Positions 33,300 through 46,404 are shown, counted from the first letter of the stretch. The stretch is DNA of 64,000 nucleotides from Platerodrilus igneus (GCA_036346225.1 JARFIW010001082.1:6386001-6450000); one strand, 5' to 3'. Notes: generated by a model from the sequence alone, not told the origin. Made by a program: numbers and translations.

Positions 33300-34609
33300 C
33301 AGTATTGCCCGAAATAAACAGTACTGAAATTGTAATTGTTTTGTATATTTAAAAAATACATATTATTGACACTTTATTATATGTTCTAAATGTGCACCTC
33401 CTCGTTCGAGACAGACTTCATAACGATGTTCTAAGTTTCTGGTCCTGTTATTGAATAAGGGTTGTCTCAGGGCTGCGAAGAAGACTCTAACGGCATCCTT
33501 TAATGCATCGATGGTTTGTGGTGCCCGTTTGAAAACGGCATTTTTAGCCATGCCCCAAATGTATGCGTCTGGAGGTGTGAGGTCTGGAGAATGTGAAGGA
33601 TAAGGGAAGTCAGTAAATCGTGATATGAATTTGCTTGGAAAATGTTCTTGAAGAAATTGACGAATTGCGGCAGCAGTATGGCAAGTTGCCCCGTCCTGCT
33701 GAAAAATTGGTTTCGAAATGCCAAGTTACGTGCACGACAGAATTGACGTAGATCAGGGATAAATCGTGTTAAAATTTGTCTGTACCTCTGTTGATTAAGT
33801 GTGACTTGCCTACCATTCTCTTCGATAAAGTACGGACCAATGATTCCGTGTCCGGAAACAGCACACCAGACACTCACTTTTCACTATGTAAAGGAACCTC
33901 TTGAACCTCATCGGGTCTGGCAAAGCCCAGAAATCGATTTGTGCGACGATTCACATAGCCTGACAAGTGAAAATGTGCTTCGTCTGAAAACCAAACATTT
34001 TTCAAAATTCAGGATTTTGATACTGTAACGCGAGAATTCTGGCGCAATATTCCACTCTACTGCGATAATCCCGAGGATGTAGTTGTTGATGTACCTGAAT
34101 CACATACGAAAATGTACCCAGCTCCTTCAGGATTCTTTGAAAGAAAGTTCTTTTAAATCAAGTTGTAACGCTGTCCTTGCCTGGCTGACTTTCGGATTTT
34201 CTTAGATTTGCTCAAAACACGTTCATGGTTATTGTTGTTGTTAACTGTCCTGGGACGCCCTGAGTTTCCTTTTCGTTGGCACAATACACCACCTGTATTT
34301 CTAAACTTTTCAATAACCTTCAAAATTACAGCATTACTTGGAGAACGTTTATTAAACCTTTGTGTGAATTGATCAGACACGTATAGCAAACTTGCACCAT
34401 TATGTCGGCCGATTCCATATGAACGAAAATAATGCTCTACCAGAAACACTTTCTCCTCTGTACTTAACACCATTTTTAACAATTAGGCCCTACTAATTAC
34501 TTGTTTGAGGTTTACTTGACAGGTCTATACTAGCTAACTTGAGTGTGGCAGCGCACGCATAAAAACACCGCCAACTTAGTTTCAGTACTGTTTATTTCGG
34601 GCAATACTG
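33300..34609 (-). mobile_element. DD41D mariner-type transposon, left arm only
   Basis: A 1310-bp element with perfect 30-bp terminal inverted repeats (33300-33329 and 34580-34609, starting CAGTATTGCCCGAAATAAAC) and a TA target duplication (33298-33299 and 34610-34611). The right arm at about 49020-49050 reads straight through CTAATATTTGTATATG (as the complement), which is the empty site. The TIR pair is identical, suggesting relatively recent insertion. Confidence 0.95.
33363..34482 (-). pseudogene. DD41D transposase, frameshifted
   Basis: The minus-strand start at 34482 gives MLKMVLSTEEKVFLVEHYFR, a helix-turn-helix DNA-binding N-terminus, followed by catalytic motifs in shifting frames: WFSDEAHFHLSG (first Asp at 33982-33984), FQQDGATCHTA (second Asp 33693-33695) and DLTPPDAYIWG (third Asp 33567-33569). 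The second and third Asp are 41 residues apart, the DD41D spacing known from rosa-type mariners. The end is near KCQ at 33363. Frameshifts near 34153, 33880 and 33700 make it inactive. It fills almost the whole element between the TIRs. Confidence 0.88.
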
Positions 34610-34878
34610 TATTTGTATATGATCTGGCATTAGGTTTGTCATTAAATTGAGGAGAGATTGAAATTGATTGGCTAAACAAACAACCCGTTCGACTTAAGTA
34701 AAAGCTTTAGGATTGTGGCGTTGTAACGTTTCTAAGAACCCTTATGTTTAAAAAAAATAAACCGATTTTAGTAGCAGCTAGTGGATTTGGTTATTACGTT
34801 TTATAGCTCGAATACGTTATTTCACTAATTTATTTTTGCAACATGTTACAACTTTGTTGGTTGACTTTAGAGGATGAT

Positions 34879-36158
34879 TGTTATACTTCGTTTATTATCC
34901 GTAAGTCTAATATACATAGCGTTATATGTACTTGCTTATGCATCTACTCTTACGTACTAACTATTCAACGACCCCTGTCTTTGCTGAAAGTTTACTTTTT
35001 CCCCTCTCTACTACGCTACTACCATCTTTAGGCAGTGCATCTTACTACTAACTATAATACTTGATACTTGTTCATTTCGATTAATTAACTTTAGATTTAA
35101 TGAGGTTGCTAACGCTAATATCGGTTCAGTTACATCGTTGACAAAAAACATGGCAATTTGTTGCCAGTGCAAGATTTCAGTGTGGTTTTTACCTCAACTA
35201 ATCGTTCAAAAGGAATTTTTAATTAAATGAAGTGTTTTATAGGTAGAGTATTATCATTGCACGTGTGCCTGTTTTGAATGACATTTTAATTATCTATTTT
35301 TAAGTCTGCCCACAAAGTTTTATCCTTTATAAGATAATAATTAGAACTGCAATTACCTGCACTATTGTTAAGGGTTCCTATGTATACAACATTTTCCTGT
35401 TCATTTTTCTAGGAAGTTAAACTACTAATTTGTCCCTGATTTAAACATACAGTTGCAAAATGATTGTACTTTTACATTTTCCGCAAACCTTATTATATGC
35501 AAGACATTTATTAATTGCGTGGTTAAAACCACATCGCGTACAATTATTAATTTGCGACCTCCTACCTTGAGATGGTGATGTAGCTCGTCCTGTGGTTAGC
35601 CTGAAGCTTCCTTTGTCTCAGGTAAAACGACGTTTTTGGCTTGACTGCTGTTTACTTGTGCCAGTCTGCCGACCCCCCACTAAACTGGGTTTCGGTGTAA
35701 TCCTGTCAATTTAAGAATTTACCTAATTATTTGAGGCATATTTTTCCATTCTTGCAGCCTAGGATTTTGATTGTTCTATTATCAAACATATCTGGATAGT
35801 TTTTTCTAAATCTGCACATCTTGGAGTAGACGATGTCTTATTTCCTGATTATTTGTGCCACAGATTGCATATGTTTTATGAGATCATCATTTAATTTAAT
35901 GAATTTGCAACTTGTCGCCTTACATTAGTGATAAATTGTTCTGTCGCCATTTCGCTTGATTGTTTGGCCGTAAAAAACTTGTATCGTTCTTTTTTGGGTG
36001 AAAAGTGATTATTGAATTTTTCTATTACTGCCTCTAATTTGTCCCTCTCATCGTCTTTGAACTTGAACTTAGCATAAATGTTCTGTATTTCAGGTAAAGG
36101 ATAGTGCGAGTTGAGCAATTTGAATTTTCTCATCTTTTTGTTTGCTTCCGTCGCTATT

Positions 36159-36220
<62 letters not shown>

Positions 36221-36573
36221 AAACTGCTCCATTGTGCCCATTGTACTTCTGCTTAACCATTGTTTAATTCCAGCCGTGGTAGTATATTATTCGCCATTTC
36301 TTTATAAATTGTTCAAAATTAATTGCTTATTACTGGATTTATTTACTGTGGTTAGTTTTGTCACAGCACCATGTTATACTTTGTTTATTATCCATACATC
36401 TAATATATATATAATGTTACATGTACTTCCCTATGCATAGACTCTTAACATACTCCTACGTACTAACTATTTAACGACCCTCGTCTTTGCTGAAGGCTCG
36501 CTTTCCCCCCTCTCTACTGCACACTACTACCATCTTAAGGTAGCGCATTTTGCTACTAACTATGATACTACAA
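34879..36573 (-). mobile_element. Compact Ty3/gypsy-type element, gag and protease only (left-arm copy)
   Basis: Short LTR-like repeats of about 190 bp (34879-35065 and 36372-36573) share TGTTATACTTCGTTTATTATCC-type sequence, ACGTACTAACTATT and CTACCATCTT. Between them the minus strand encodes gag fragments (DERDKLEAVIEKFNNHFSPK and KFFTAKQSSEMATEQFITNV, about 35925-36060), a CCHC-type knuckle near 35530 and a protease-like part near 35100-35220. RT, RNase H and integrase are absent. A (TA)n run at 36163-36215 sits inside gag. Confidence 0.75.
36163..36215. repeat. (TA)n microsatellite in left-arm gypsy copy
   Basis: TA run of about 53 bp; the right-arm copy has only a few TA units at the same place (46757-46766), so it expanded after duplication. 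Confidence 0.93.
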
Positions 36574-36687
36574 TAATGATATTATTGTGTATTTGATTCG
36601 TGACCTAGCTAATATTGCAGTGGTTCTAAAACAGTTTAGATACTTTTTTGGGTGTCCATTTGTAGCTTAACCAGTTGTTTTAGACCA

Positions 36688-36990
36688 TGCATTTACATTT
36701 CCAATGCTCCACCCGAAGGTACTACATTGGCCAGGAGACGAGTTTTTTGTTGCCTGGAATTTAGAATTTTGCCGAATCTTGTTGTTCCAGGCAAGGTAGG
36801 GATCTTTAACGTGCTTGACAACACTCACACACGGGACCTCTATTTAACCTCTCATCCAAACGAGAGCATAATTTTTGTAAAAAATGCTCACCTGCCATTT
36901 TTCAAGGAGTTGGCCGTGTCGGGTTTGGAACCCAGGACCTTGGGATTCGTAGTCTTATGCTTACTAAATTGATCCCTGGCGACGCCAAGT
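36688..36990 (-). mobile_element. tRNA-type SINE (left-arm copy)
   Basis: Complement of the SINE at 46000-46290, at the mirror position. Head with a degraded B box (GGTTTGGAACCC region on the plus strand), body with GCAAGGTAGGGATCTTTAACG and end at TGCATTTACATTTCC. The same insertion is present in both arms. Confidence 0.82.
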
Positions 36991-37019
36991 TGTTCTAACA
37001 TCACAATGAAAGTATTTTT

Positions 37020-40000
37020 ATACTAAAAACTACAAAGAACAAAAATTGCTTTATGCAATCCTATAACCGAACTTAAAGGAATTAAGATGCATTTGCATTA
37101 AATTTAAAGGAAAGAAAAAATAAATTTTAATTTGTTGCACTTCCTTATTGTGTTACTGTAACGACAAAGGGCATAGCTTGACAGTGTTTGGATATATGTA
37201 TTAGAAAAGTTTTTACTCAGGCAATTTGTGGGACACCATCTGACCTGGGCATTAATTCTTCTATAATGGCTAGTGGCCATCGTACATGATAACTACTACA
37301 GAACCTACAAAGGGAGGATGTATATTAGTATTCAACTTTTGGCGTTTTTGCCATGTGGATAAATATTCCATGTGACGTTTCCAAAATTGACATAGAATCA
37401 ATTTCAATGATTCATGGGAATATTAAATATGTCCTCTACTGGTATCCAACTTAATAGTGTGTTGTATAGAAAATGGGCATAGGTTAGAGCACTTGAGCAC
37501 TTAAATCATTAGGCTCACTGCTTAGTAAGGTCAAAGGTTCAAGAATTCAAAATTGATGCTATCTAGCATAAAACTCCTCGTAGGTAAAGTGCTATTGACA
37601 AATGATACTGAATAAATGAATTTCACACATTTTGTTTGCAATTCCCAAATCTTGCCAAAATGCAGAGCACTAGGGGGGCAGGGGGGTAAATTTCCACTAA
37701 ATTTTTGGAATATTTAATTCATTTCAGAAAGCAGTTTTAAATGCAGTAGTATCGAGGAGATCATAAATGTCGTATAATCTCTTCTTAGTACCCACAAAAT
37801 GAGTTGCATTATCTGAACATATTGTACAATTTCATCTTTGAGACAAAATTGGGTTTATTACCGCTAAAAAAGAATCCGTAGATGTCAGCTCCAACTGTAA
37901 GGTGTGGATGGCCATACAAACAAATAGGCAAACAAATATAGGCCTTTTGGCATTTATTCCTCATCGATGGCTTGGAGTAATTTGAAAGGTACTTATATAG
38001 TCAATTCCGTTATTTAAAAATGCCTTGGCTGCATTTATTCGTTTAAAATGCAAGTCTGCCATTATAGGATTATAGGGATTGGGTGAAGACAAAAATGATG
38101 GTTGCAATTCCAAATAGTTTCAGATGGTCTTACGTGTGGAGATGATCCAAAATTAGTTGCTTAAAATAGCTTGTAATAGGTGAGCTTCTGACCATATGGT
38201 GTGTGATAATAATTTATAATCATGAGAACTAGGAAGTCTGATTTTGGTAACAATATTGGGTGGTTTTTATCGAAGTTCATTGGAAAAAAAGGACTGTTGA
38301 ACTGTAATTAAAAGCTCCAAGCTTAATCCAAACCAGTTTTAGATATGTGATCTTTGTTTGACACCAGTTTTACAAATCTTAACACACAGAATGTAATAAT
38401 TTACTCCACGAAGAAAACCATTAAATAATATAGAGGCGATCATTCTTCTTTAGTTGCTACATGGTTTACTATTTCTTGGAAATCAATTTTGTTCTAAATG
38501 GCTTCATTGGCCAATATACAACAGAAAGTTTTAACCAACTTGATCCATTAAACTATCTGGAATTATTGAATAAGGCCAAAGATAGTTTGCTAGCACAATC
38601 GACCGAATTTTCTTTCCACTTAACAAAAAATTAATGGCAAGACATAAAGTTGAATACAAAATTATTCTATTTTTTAGATGGAGAATGTATCCAGCTTGAT
38701 GCTACAATAGAATAAAAAAATGCATAAATGTCATTTACAAATTTTCTTTCCAAATATAAACCATAAATGTGGGTCCCTAATTTAGCTAGTTGAGCAGCAG
38801 CACATAATTCTAATAGGGATACGTTAATTTTAGCTAATGGTGTTACCAGAGCATGGGAACAAAGAAATTTTACATTCACATTAGCAGATGTAGCCACTGT
38901 GCGTATTTAAACCACGTAAACGTACCTGACTGTACTAGCATGCAAAAATCCAATAATACTAAGAGAAGTGTTTTCAAATATTGGAACATGCATGGGTTTT
39001 TAATTTGTGGAGGAAAAATTCGTCCCGAATTTTAGACCACAGTGAATTCATTTTTTCGGAACAATAAGGTAAATAGCGCAGCAAACTCTAGTGGGTAAAA
39101 AATACGGCTTAAAATCTGAATGTTTTATGTTTTGTGCAGGGTGTGGTAATTTTGAATAATGTATTCCTTAGTCTTGAATTAATTGAGGAATAGTTCATAA
39201 ACTTAGAAATGGACAGAATATGATACCAAAAGTGACCATGGTTATCTCATAAGTTTGAATAGGATCATTCACCTTAAATCTCCACAATATTTGTTGATAT
39301 ATTCTTTGGGATGCATCCATTTTGTCGATGCATCGTTTTTATGTCGCCGCTTAAATAAATGGGATATAGCTGTAAGTAATACACTAAAAATATTTTTTTT
39401 GTAATTTCTGCCCTTTGTAAAAAAGGTCATTTAAAGCAATGCTACTCTTGGAATCTATACTAAAATCAAATACAATCCGGCAGGGCATTGCTATCAAGTT
39501 TCCAAACACAATGATGCGCTCTGTAGAAATGAGGTAAATCTTGAAGTATATCGGATTAAAGCAGATGTAAATTTTGTGTGATCGCTAACCGATATTCTAA
39601 CAACAGTAAGTGTCTTTTGGCTATTTCATAAGAATTATCCAGCTTATTAGGTTTATGTTTAAATGGTATGCTAACTGTGTACCTACCGGTCGTATCATGG
39701 CTAAACAAATTGACATATACAGAGTGTCTCATTCGAAGGGACAACATTGCTATATCAGAAATGTTAAAAGACAACAAAACGTTGCAGTGAAGATTTGATG
39801 ACATCATGTTATTCAAAATTTTATATCAAAAAACTTTTTCCTATACCATTGCTTGATATTTTTTTAAATAGAATTGAAAGACCTCATAAACGCAAACTGA
39901 CATTTTTAGTTTTCCCTTATAATTTGAGATAGAGTCAATTTTTTAAAACCCTTGTAATATACTCCAAAGTAGACAACTGTTTTCCTATTTAACTGACTGT

Positions 40001-41290
40001 ATCTCATGAAGTTTCTAATATAACAATGTTATCCCTCCGTATATAAGACACCCTGTTTACTTTCACAAACTTCTTCGTCTTTATCCATTTTAGGTTTGCT
40101 GCCGAAATCTATTTAAACCATTTTTCGTTCAATAATTCCAATGTAAGAAAGGTGCACGGTAATGTATTTACTCATACTTAAAAGAGCGGTACCACTATAT
40201 ATATTCTAGCGATGTCAGAATAGCGATAGGGCTACCTGACTGGATTTGTGAGTTCCTAGAATTTCGTAAAATATTTCCGCACCCAATATTCCATCAATCC
40301 TTTCTGACAGGTGATAGATTGGATCTGATAAAGGTATTGAATATAGATGATATAGATCATTTGAGTCCACTGATACATCTGGCATTAAATTGGTTATTTG
40401 GTCCATTACTAAAATTTCTAGAAAATTCTATATTGTGATTTTACTTAGAATATATATTATTCATACTTATTTCATCTTTAAGGGGTTTTATGGTACCACC
40501 AATGCCTAATACATTAGATACGGTCTTGGCATAAGAAAGGCCCAACATATGACAATTTTCAAAAGTTAATAAATTGGATGTAGAAGCATTGTCAATTAGA
40601 AAACCCACAGTTTGTTCCTTTTCCCATTTGTCAAGCATTGTACTGAGCTGTACTTAATAAAACAACTTTGGAATGACTGGTTTGTGAACACATTGTTGTA
40701 GCACTCACATTTACCTTCGTATTGGGTACTGCATTATCAAATACAGCAACAATTGGGAAATTGTAAGGTTCTTGTATATTATCGAATTCCCTATGTAGTA
40801 AGATGTGGTGCCGGTCCTTAACTTTTAAAAAACTAAAAATGAAGACAGTTTTGAGCTTTGTGTTTATTTGATAAACAGTTTATGCACACATATTGTTTTC
40901 AAGTAAATCTATATTTAGATTCGTAATCACTAGATTTGTATACCTGACAGTCCTTTAACAAATGACACCCATTTTTGCAAAGTAAACAAATCCTTGTATG
41001 CTTAGGATTGTTAATAAAAGATGTTTTTGTGGATTTATAAGGATTTGTAATTTTTGGACTCCTGCTATATATTAGGCACTGATAGTCCGGCTTGCAAATA
41101 ATTTTGCTTTACTGTTTAACAATATTAACTAATTCGGTGTATTTTGAAAGTTCTTGGCTGGTTCGCACTAATTCAAATGAATGAACACCTGAAGGCAATT
41201 TGGAAATAATCAAATAAGTAAGGTTGTAATCATTTCACTCGAGAATATTCAATGGCTTTAATGTGTCCACATGGGTATTAAATTTAAAAG
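37020..41290 (-). pseudogene. BEL/Pao retrotransposon, gag-pol remnant
   Basis: Minus strand, in order: gag with WNDYNLTYLIISKLPSGVHS (about 41180-41240) and two CCHC knuckles, CLLCKNGCHLLKDC (about 40950-40995) and CINCLSNKHKAQNC (about 40850-40895); protease with FLIDNASTSNLLTFENC and a second part YHLSERIDGILGAEIFYEIL (40215-40640); reverse transcriptase with DIKTMHRQNG and YEITMVTFG (39180-39340); RNase H with VSLLELCAAAQLAKLG (38760-38820); integrase with GVLxxLICLYGHPHLTVGAD-type sequence (37860-37970) and a C-terminal KLCPLSL near 37150. The element would assemble particles, reverse transcribe and integrate. Many stops make it dead. The integrase part lies in the left duplication arm; the rest lies in the spacer. 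Confidence 0.85.
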
Positions 41291-41375
41291 TTCTACATAC
41301 CCTTCACAACCTAAATTTCTAATAATTTGACTAATATAGCTTAGTCTAGGTCTTCCTATACTCTTCTATCATTTT
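41285..41375 (-). repeat. LINE 3' end fragment
   Basis: Short duplicate of 41695-41790 (shared CTACATACCCTTCACAA and GACTAATATAGCTT and GTCTAGGTCTTCCTA), placed at the 5' edge of the BEL/Pao element. Confidence 0.7.
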
Positions 41376-41639
41376 CTTATCTACCTGGCTCTACATAGGT
41401 ATTAGCAACCTACCTGCTGGATTTTAAAGAACTCCGTGTTTACATGATTGCCATTTATAAGGAAATGAAATATTACCTGGTTATCCCCTCCACAAAAGGA
41501 AAAGTGTAAAATTATATGTTATGGTTTGGCTTAAGCAACGAATCGCTGCCAACATGCCAGACTGCTAACTAATTGTGTTATGTCAGGTGACGTTTATTAA
41601 ATTATATATTATGGTTTTTATGATTTTTATTTACTTATT

Positions 41640-44210
41640 TTTTTTTTGTTTTCAAACTTACTTAAGGTCGGTTTGACGCAACTCTAAATTCTGTTCGTTT
41701 CTGAGCTAGTCTAAAAAGCTCTACATACCCTTCACAATCTAAATCTCCAATAATCTGACTAATATAGCTTTGTCTAGGTCTTCCTACTCTATTTTTATTT
41801 GGTAGTCTATAATCTAAGACCTTACTAAATAGCCCCTCATGTCTTAGCTGATGCCCTACCATTCTATCTGACCTTTAATTGTTTCTACATACAGGGTTCC
41901 TTACCTATCCTTCCATAAACTTCCTCATTTGTTACTCTATCTGTCCAACTAATCTTTAACATTCTCCTATAACACCAAGTTTCAAAAGCTTCTATCTTTT
42001 TCTTATCTACTTCTTATCTGTCTCTTTAATTGTCCAAGTCACACTACCGTATAATTGAACGCTCCATATGTATGACTTTAAACTTTTTCTATTATCTAAA
42101 CTAATACTATTAGCTATTAGTAAGTCTTTCTTTTTAAAAACATTTTTCTAGCTCGAGCTATTCTAGCTAGTATATCCCTTCTGTTACGTCCATCCTTTGT
42201 AATTATACTACCTAAATAGCAAAATTCTCTACCTCCTCTAACTCGGTATTACCTATTTTTAATTTTGGTGTAGAACTAGGCTGTAACTCAATTGTCATGA
42301 TCTTTGTCTTTCCTGAGTTAATTCTCATACTATAGTTACTCTGTAGTATATCATCTAAAATATTTAACAACTCTCCTAACTCTTTTCTAGACTCTGCTAG
42401 AATGGCTATATCATCTGCAAAACGTAACATGTCTATTTTTTGTCCCTGTACACTAATACCTATCTCTTTTCTCTCTCTCTAGCTAAGTTTAAAGCTTCCT
42501 CAATATAAACATTAAAAATCAAGGGAGATAGTATACAGCCCTGTCTAACACCATTTCTAATCTTAGCTTCCTTTTCTATTTCATCAAATCTAATTGCTAC
42601 GCTTTGGTTTTTATATAGACTGTAAATAATTTTTCTATCCTTATGAGAGATTCCTATTTTTCACAAAACCCTGAACATAACAATCCAATTAACCCTATCA
42701 AATGCTTTTTCTAAATCTACAAATGCAAAATGAGTCTTTTTATTTTTTGCAACCTTTTTTTCTATAATTACCCTAATCATTAGTATCGGTTCTCTAGTCC
42801 CTCTGTCTTTACAAAAACCATATTGGTCTTCGCCTAAATAATTCTGTCAAAGCTTCTACTCTATTTTTAATTATTATTGTTAGTATTTTGGAAGCGTAGG
42901 AAGTTAAACGTTCTAAAATTCTCACACCTATCAGCCCCTGACTTTTTTGGGATTGGGATAATAATTTTTTTTTCGAAATCTATTGGGACCTCACCTGTGT
43001 CGTATACTACTTTTACTAGTTCATATAATCAGTCTAAAGTTTTCTGACGCATATTTTATTAATTCTGCGGGTATATCGTCTATCCTCGGCGTTTTATTTA
43101 GTTTAAGATCCCTAACAGCTCTATCAAATTCCTCTCGTAGTAATATTGAAAACCCTATTTCTACATTCTATTCTTGGACGTTCTCTAACTGATCCATATC
43201 GTCTCCCTTATATAAATCTTTTAAATATCTTTTCCATCTATCTGCTACCTCAACTTTATTTATTAGAAACTCATTATTCTCATCTTTAATACCATTATAT
43301 TTTTTCCAATCTTCTCCGAAAAACTTTTTAACTACCCTGTAAGCCTTGTCTGTCTTACCTACTCTCAAATCATCTTGTATTCCCTTACAATTCCATCGAT
43401 TTATTTCTAGCTTTTCTACATTCATGTACTATCTTATTTCTAACTCTATTATATGTTTGCTTACTTTCACTATCCAATTCGCTGAAAGGTTTAAGCTTAT
43501 CTTCTATTCTCTATTAAATCTAATATCTCCTTTGTTACCCAGGGTTTTCTCGCTTCTACTTTTTTCTTACCTATAGTCTGTCTTGCTGTACCATGCACAG
43601 CCCTTTTTATTTCTTTCCATCTATTTTCTACGTTCCTTCCTATGGCTATCTCTTTGATTTTATTATCTAATACTTGTTTATATTTCTTTTTTACCTCGCT
43701 ATCATTAAGCTTACCTAGATCCCATCCCTCTCTTTTAACCTTTTTCAATTTTTTGAATTTTAGATTACACTTCATTGTAACTAAGTTTTGGTCGCTATCT
43801 ATGTCTCCCTTTACTTTTCTCACTATACTATTTATATACTTGAATATCTTCTCTACTTCCTCATCCTCGTACTAAGTTGTTAGCATGTAAACCTGTACTA
43901 GAACAGTGTCTGTGGGTTTCGTACTCAATCTAGCCAAAATTATTTTATCACTAAAATGTAAGTACTCTTTAACTTTACGTCCTAATCTTTTACCTAACAG
44001 TATTTCTACCCCTGCCTGTCCATTAGTCGAAGAAATTGTAATTATTCTATAATTATCTTTCCAAAAGTCATTACTATCTGGTCACCTCACCTCACTAATA
44101 CCTAAAATGTCCAGTTTTCCTCTTCTCATTTCGACTAATAGATTCATTAACTTATCTACTCTAAGTAATGACCTTACATTCCAAGTCCCTATCACTAAAT
44201 TGAACCGTTG
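41640..44210 (-). pseudogene. RTE/BovB-like LINE, near full length, broken
   Basis: Minus strand. Endonuclease start VIGTWNVRSLLRVDKL (about 44150-44200) and GKLDILGISEVR (about 44090-44130); linker VKREGWDLGKLNDSEVKKKY and GKKKVEARKPWVTKEIL (43530-43740); RT with THFAFVDLEKAFDRVNW (about 42690-42745), IRNGVRQGCILSPLIFNVYI (about 42510-42570) and the catalytic MLRFADDIAILAES (42390-42430); C-terminal domain ending GRPRQSYISQIIGDLDCEGY and FRVASNRP (41662-41790). At least six frame changes. The protein nicks target DNA and primes reverse transcription there. A 102-codon frame at 44240-44548 may be part of its leader. It sits in the spacer between the two duplication arms. Confidence 0.85.
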
Positions 44211-44559
44211 TTCTTACGATGATTAGCCCCAAGTACCCCCTACTGGAGATCCGAAGGATGGGGTATTTTATCTCCGGACAAGAATTTTACTTGTGAGCTC
44301 TCCATCATACATAGTTCGTGTTTTAGGCCACGCATACCTGGGAAATATTGTGGTAGGTTCCCATATCTTTCCACAACGCAGTTTTTAAAGATTTTAGCAA
44401 AAATCCGTATCTGTCGCGGCCTACCCCCACCAACCTTGTAAATTATTGGGGATCGCTCGAGACCAACCGACTTTCCTCCAGTATATTTTAGCCAGCAAAG
44501 CTGCTGCCCCTTGCTGCGCCTTTTACGATTAAGCATAGTGTCTCTCAAGAAATAAAGTC

Positions 44560-45033
44560 CTCACACAATGTAAAATTTTTTAGAGTTAAACTAAAAAGTT
44601 TCTTGGTAGCTCAGAGCTTTTACAACATTGAAGAGTTTTTCTCCTACAGTTTGAAACTAGCCAAGTATGCATAAGTTATAGTGTGGTATATGAAATACAG
44701 AGTTATATTAAAATTTTAATGTTATATTTAATATTTCTATAGGTAATAGTAAATGTTGACTTGTTCCATGTTTTTTTATGTACATCCCTATGGAAATGAA
44801 TTTCTGAAATAAAAAATAAATACTATGGTAGTATTCTTTGTCCCCTACTATAGAGATAATTTAAATATTGTATCATAATTATCTGATGCTGATCAATTGA
44901 TATACAATTTTTTAAGGCTCGACCTCTTAAACTACTTAACAATTACTGTAATTTTTCTGCTTTAGTACAATTCTATTTTAAATGAAAAACTTGGCTGTAT
45001 TTTTCGTACCAAACGGGCCACTAAGAGATCCCA
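44560..45033. other. AT-rich spacer end, no gene
   Basis: Non-coding AT-rich sequence between the LINE and the inner edge of the right arm. Nothing is recognised. Confidence 0.45.
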
Positions 45034-45960
45034 CCATCGATGAGCAATAAATGCCAAAAGGCCTATTTTTGTTGGCTATTTGTTTGTATGACCATCCACA
45101 CCTTACAGTTGGTGCCGACATCTACGGATTCTTTTTTTTAGCAATAATAAAGCCAATTTTGTCTCAAAGAGGAAATTGTACAATATGCTCAGATAATGCA
45201 ACTCATTTTGTGAGTGCCAAGAAGAGATTATACGACATTTATGATCTCCTCGATACTACTGCATTTAAATCCGCTTTCTGAAATGAATTAAATATTCCAA
45301 AAATTCATTAGAAATTTACCCCCCTAGTGCTCTGCATTTTGGCAAGATTTGGGAATTCCAAACAAAATGTGTGAAATTCATTTATTCAGTATCATTCGTC
45401 AACAGCACTATACCTACGAGGAGTTTTATGCTACATGGCATCAATTTTGAATTCTTGAACCTTTGACCTTACTAAGCAGTGACCGTAATGATTTAAGTGC
45501 TCTAACCTATGCCCATTTTCTATACAACACACTATTAAGTTGATTACCAGTATAGGTCATATTCAATATTCCCATGAATCATTGAAATTGATTCTGTCAA
45601 TTTTGGAAACATCACATGGAATATTTATCCACATGGCAAAAATGCCAAAAGTTGAATACTAATATACATCCTCCCTTTGTAGGTTCTGTAGTAGTTATCA
45701 TGTACGATGGCCACTAGCCATTATAGCAGAATTAATGCCCAGATCAGATGATGTCCTACAAATTGCCTGAGTAAAAACTTTTCTAATACATATATCCAAA
45801 CACTGTCAAGCTATGCCCTTTGTCGTTACAGTAACACAATAAGGGAGTGCTTCAAATTAAAATTTATTTTTTCTTTCCTTTAAATTTAATGCTAATGCAC
45901 CTTAATTTCATTAAGTTCGGTTATAGGATTGCATAAAGCAATTTTTGTTCTTTGCAGTTT
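45034..45960 (+). pseudogene. BEL/Pao integrase, truncated (right-arm copy)
   Basis: Plus strand: MPKGLFLLAICLYDHPHLTV, then GADIYGFF, SQRGNCTICSDNATHFVSAK with a catalytic Asp (45150-45220), TAFKSAF, later a FWKHHMEYLSTWQK-type region (about 45610-45645) and KLCPLSLQ (about 45815-45835). It begins abruptly at 45034. Stops throughout. Confidence 0.8.
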
Positions 45961-45999
45961 TTAGTATAAAAATACTTTCATTATGATGTTAGAACAACT

Positions 46000-46290
46000 T
46001 GGCGTCGCCAGGGATCGATGTAGTAAGCATAAGGCTACAGATCCCAAGGACCTGGGTTCGAATCTCGACACGGCCGACTGCTTGAAAAATGGCAGGTGAG
46101 CATTTTTTACAAAAATTAGGCTCTCGTTTGAATGAGAGGTTAAATGGAGGTCCCGTGTGTGAGTGTTGACAAGCACGTTAAGGATCCCTACCTTGCCTGG
46201 AACGGCAAAATTCTAAATTTCCAGGAAACAAAAAACTCGCCTCCTGGCCAATGTAGTACATTCGGGTGGAGCATTGGAAATGTAAATGCA
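46000..46290 (+). mobile_element. tRNA-type SINE (right-arm copy)
   Basis: The head GGCGTCGCCAGGGATCGATG is followed by a B-box-like GGTTCGAATCTC (about 46065-46076), a body, and the end TGGAAATGTAAATGCA. Flanks AGAACAACTT and AAAACAACTG may be the remains of a target duplication. Same insertion as 36688-36990. Confidence 0.85.
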
Positions 46291-46404
46291 CAGTCTAAAA
46301 CAACTGGTTAAGCTACAAATGGACACCCAATAAGTATCCAAACCGTTTTAGAACCACTGCAATGTTAGCTAGGTCACGAATCTAATACACAATAATATCA
46401 ATGT

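Larger units (their letters stand above)
29120..37970 (+). repeat. Left arm of large inverted segmental duplication
   Basis: The sequence from TGCAATGAGATATGG (29120) to CATCGATGG (37970) reappears in reverse complement from 52475 down to 45034, with the same chain of nested elements in mirror order. In sampled stretches (for example 30950-31180 against 51130-51360) the arms differ at roughly 5-10% of positions, with frequent small indels. This arm is longer mainly because of the 1310-bp mariner-type insertion at 33300-34609, a (TA)n run at 36163-36215 and small insertions. Confidence 0.92.

Noticed and set aside
37490..37565. tRNA-like sequence (GGTTAGAGCACTTG and AGGTTCAAGAATTC)
   Set aside because: No cloverleaf can be folded convincingly and it lies in the decayed BEL/Pao region shared by both arms.
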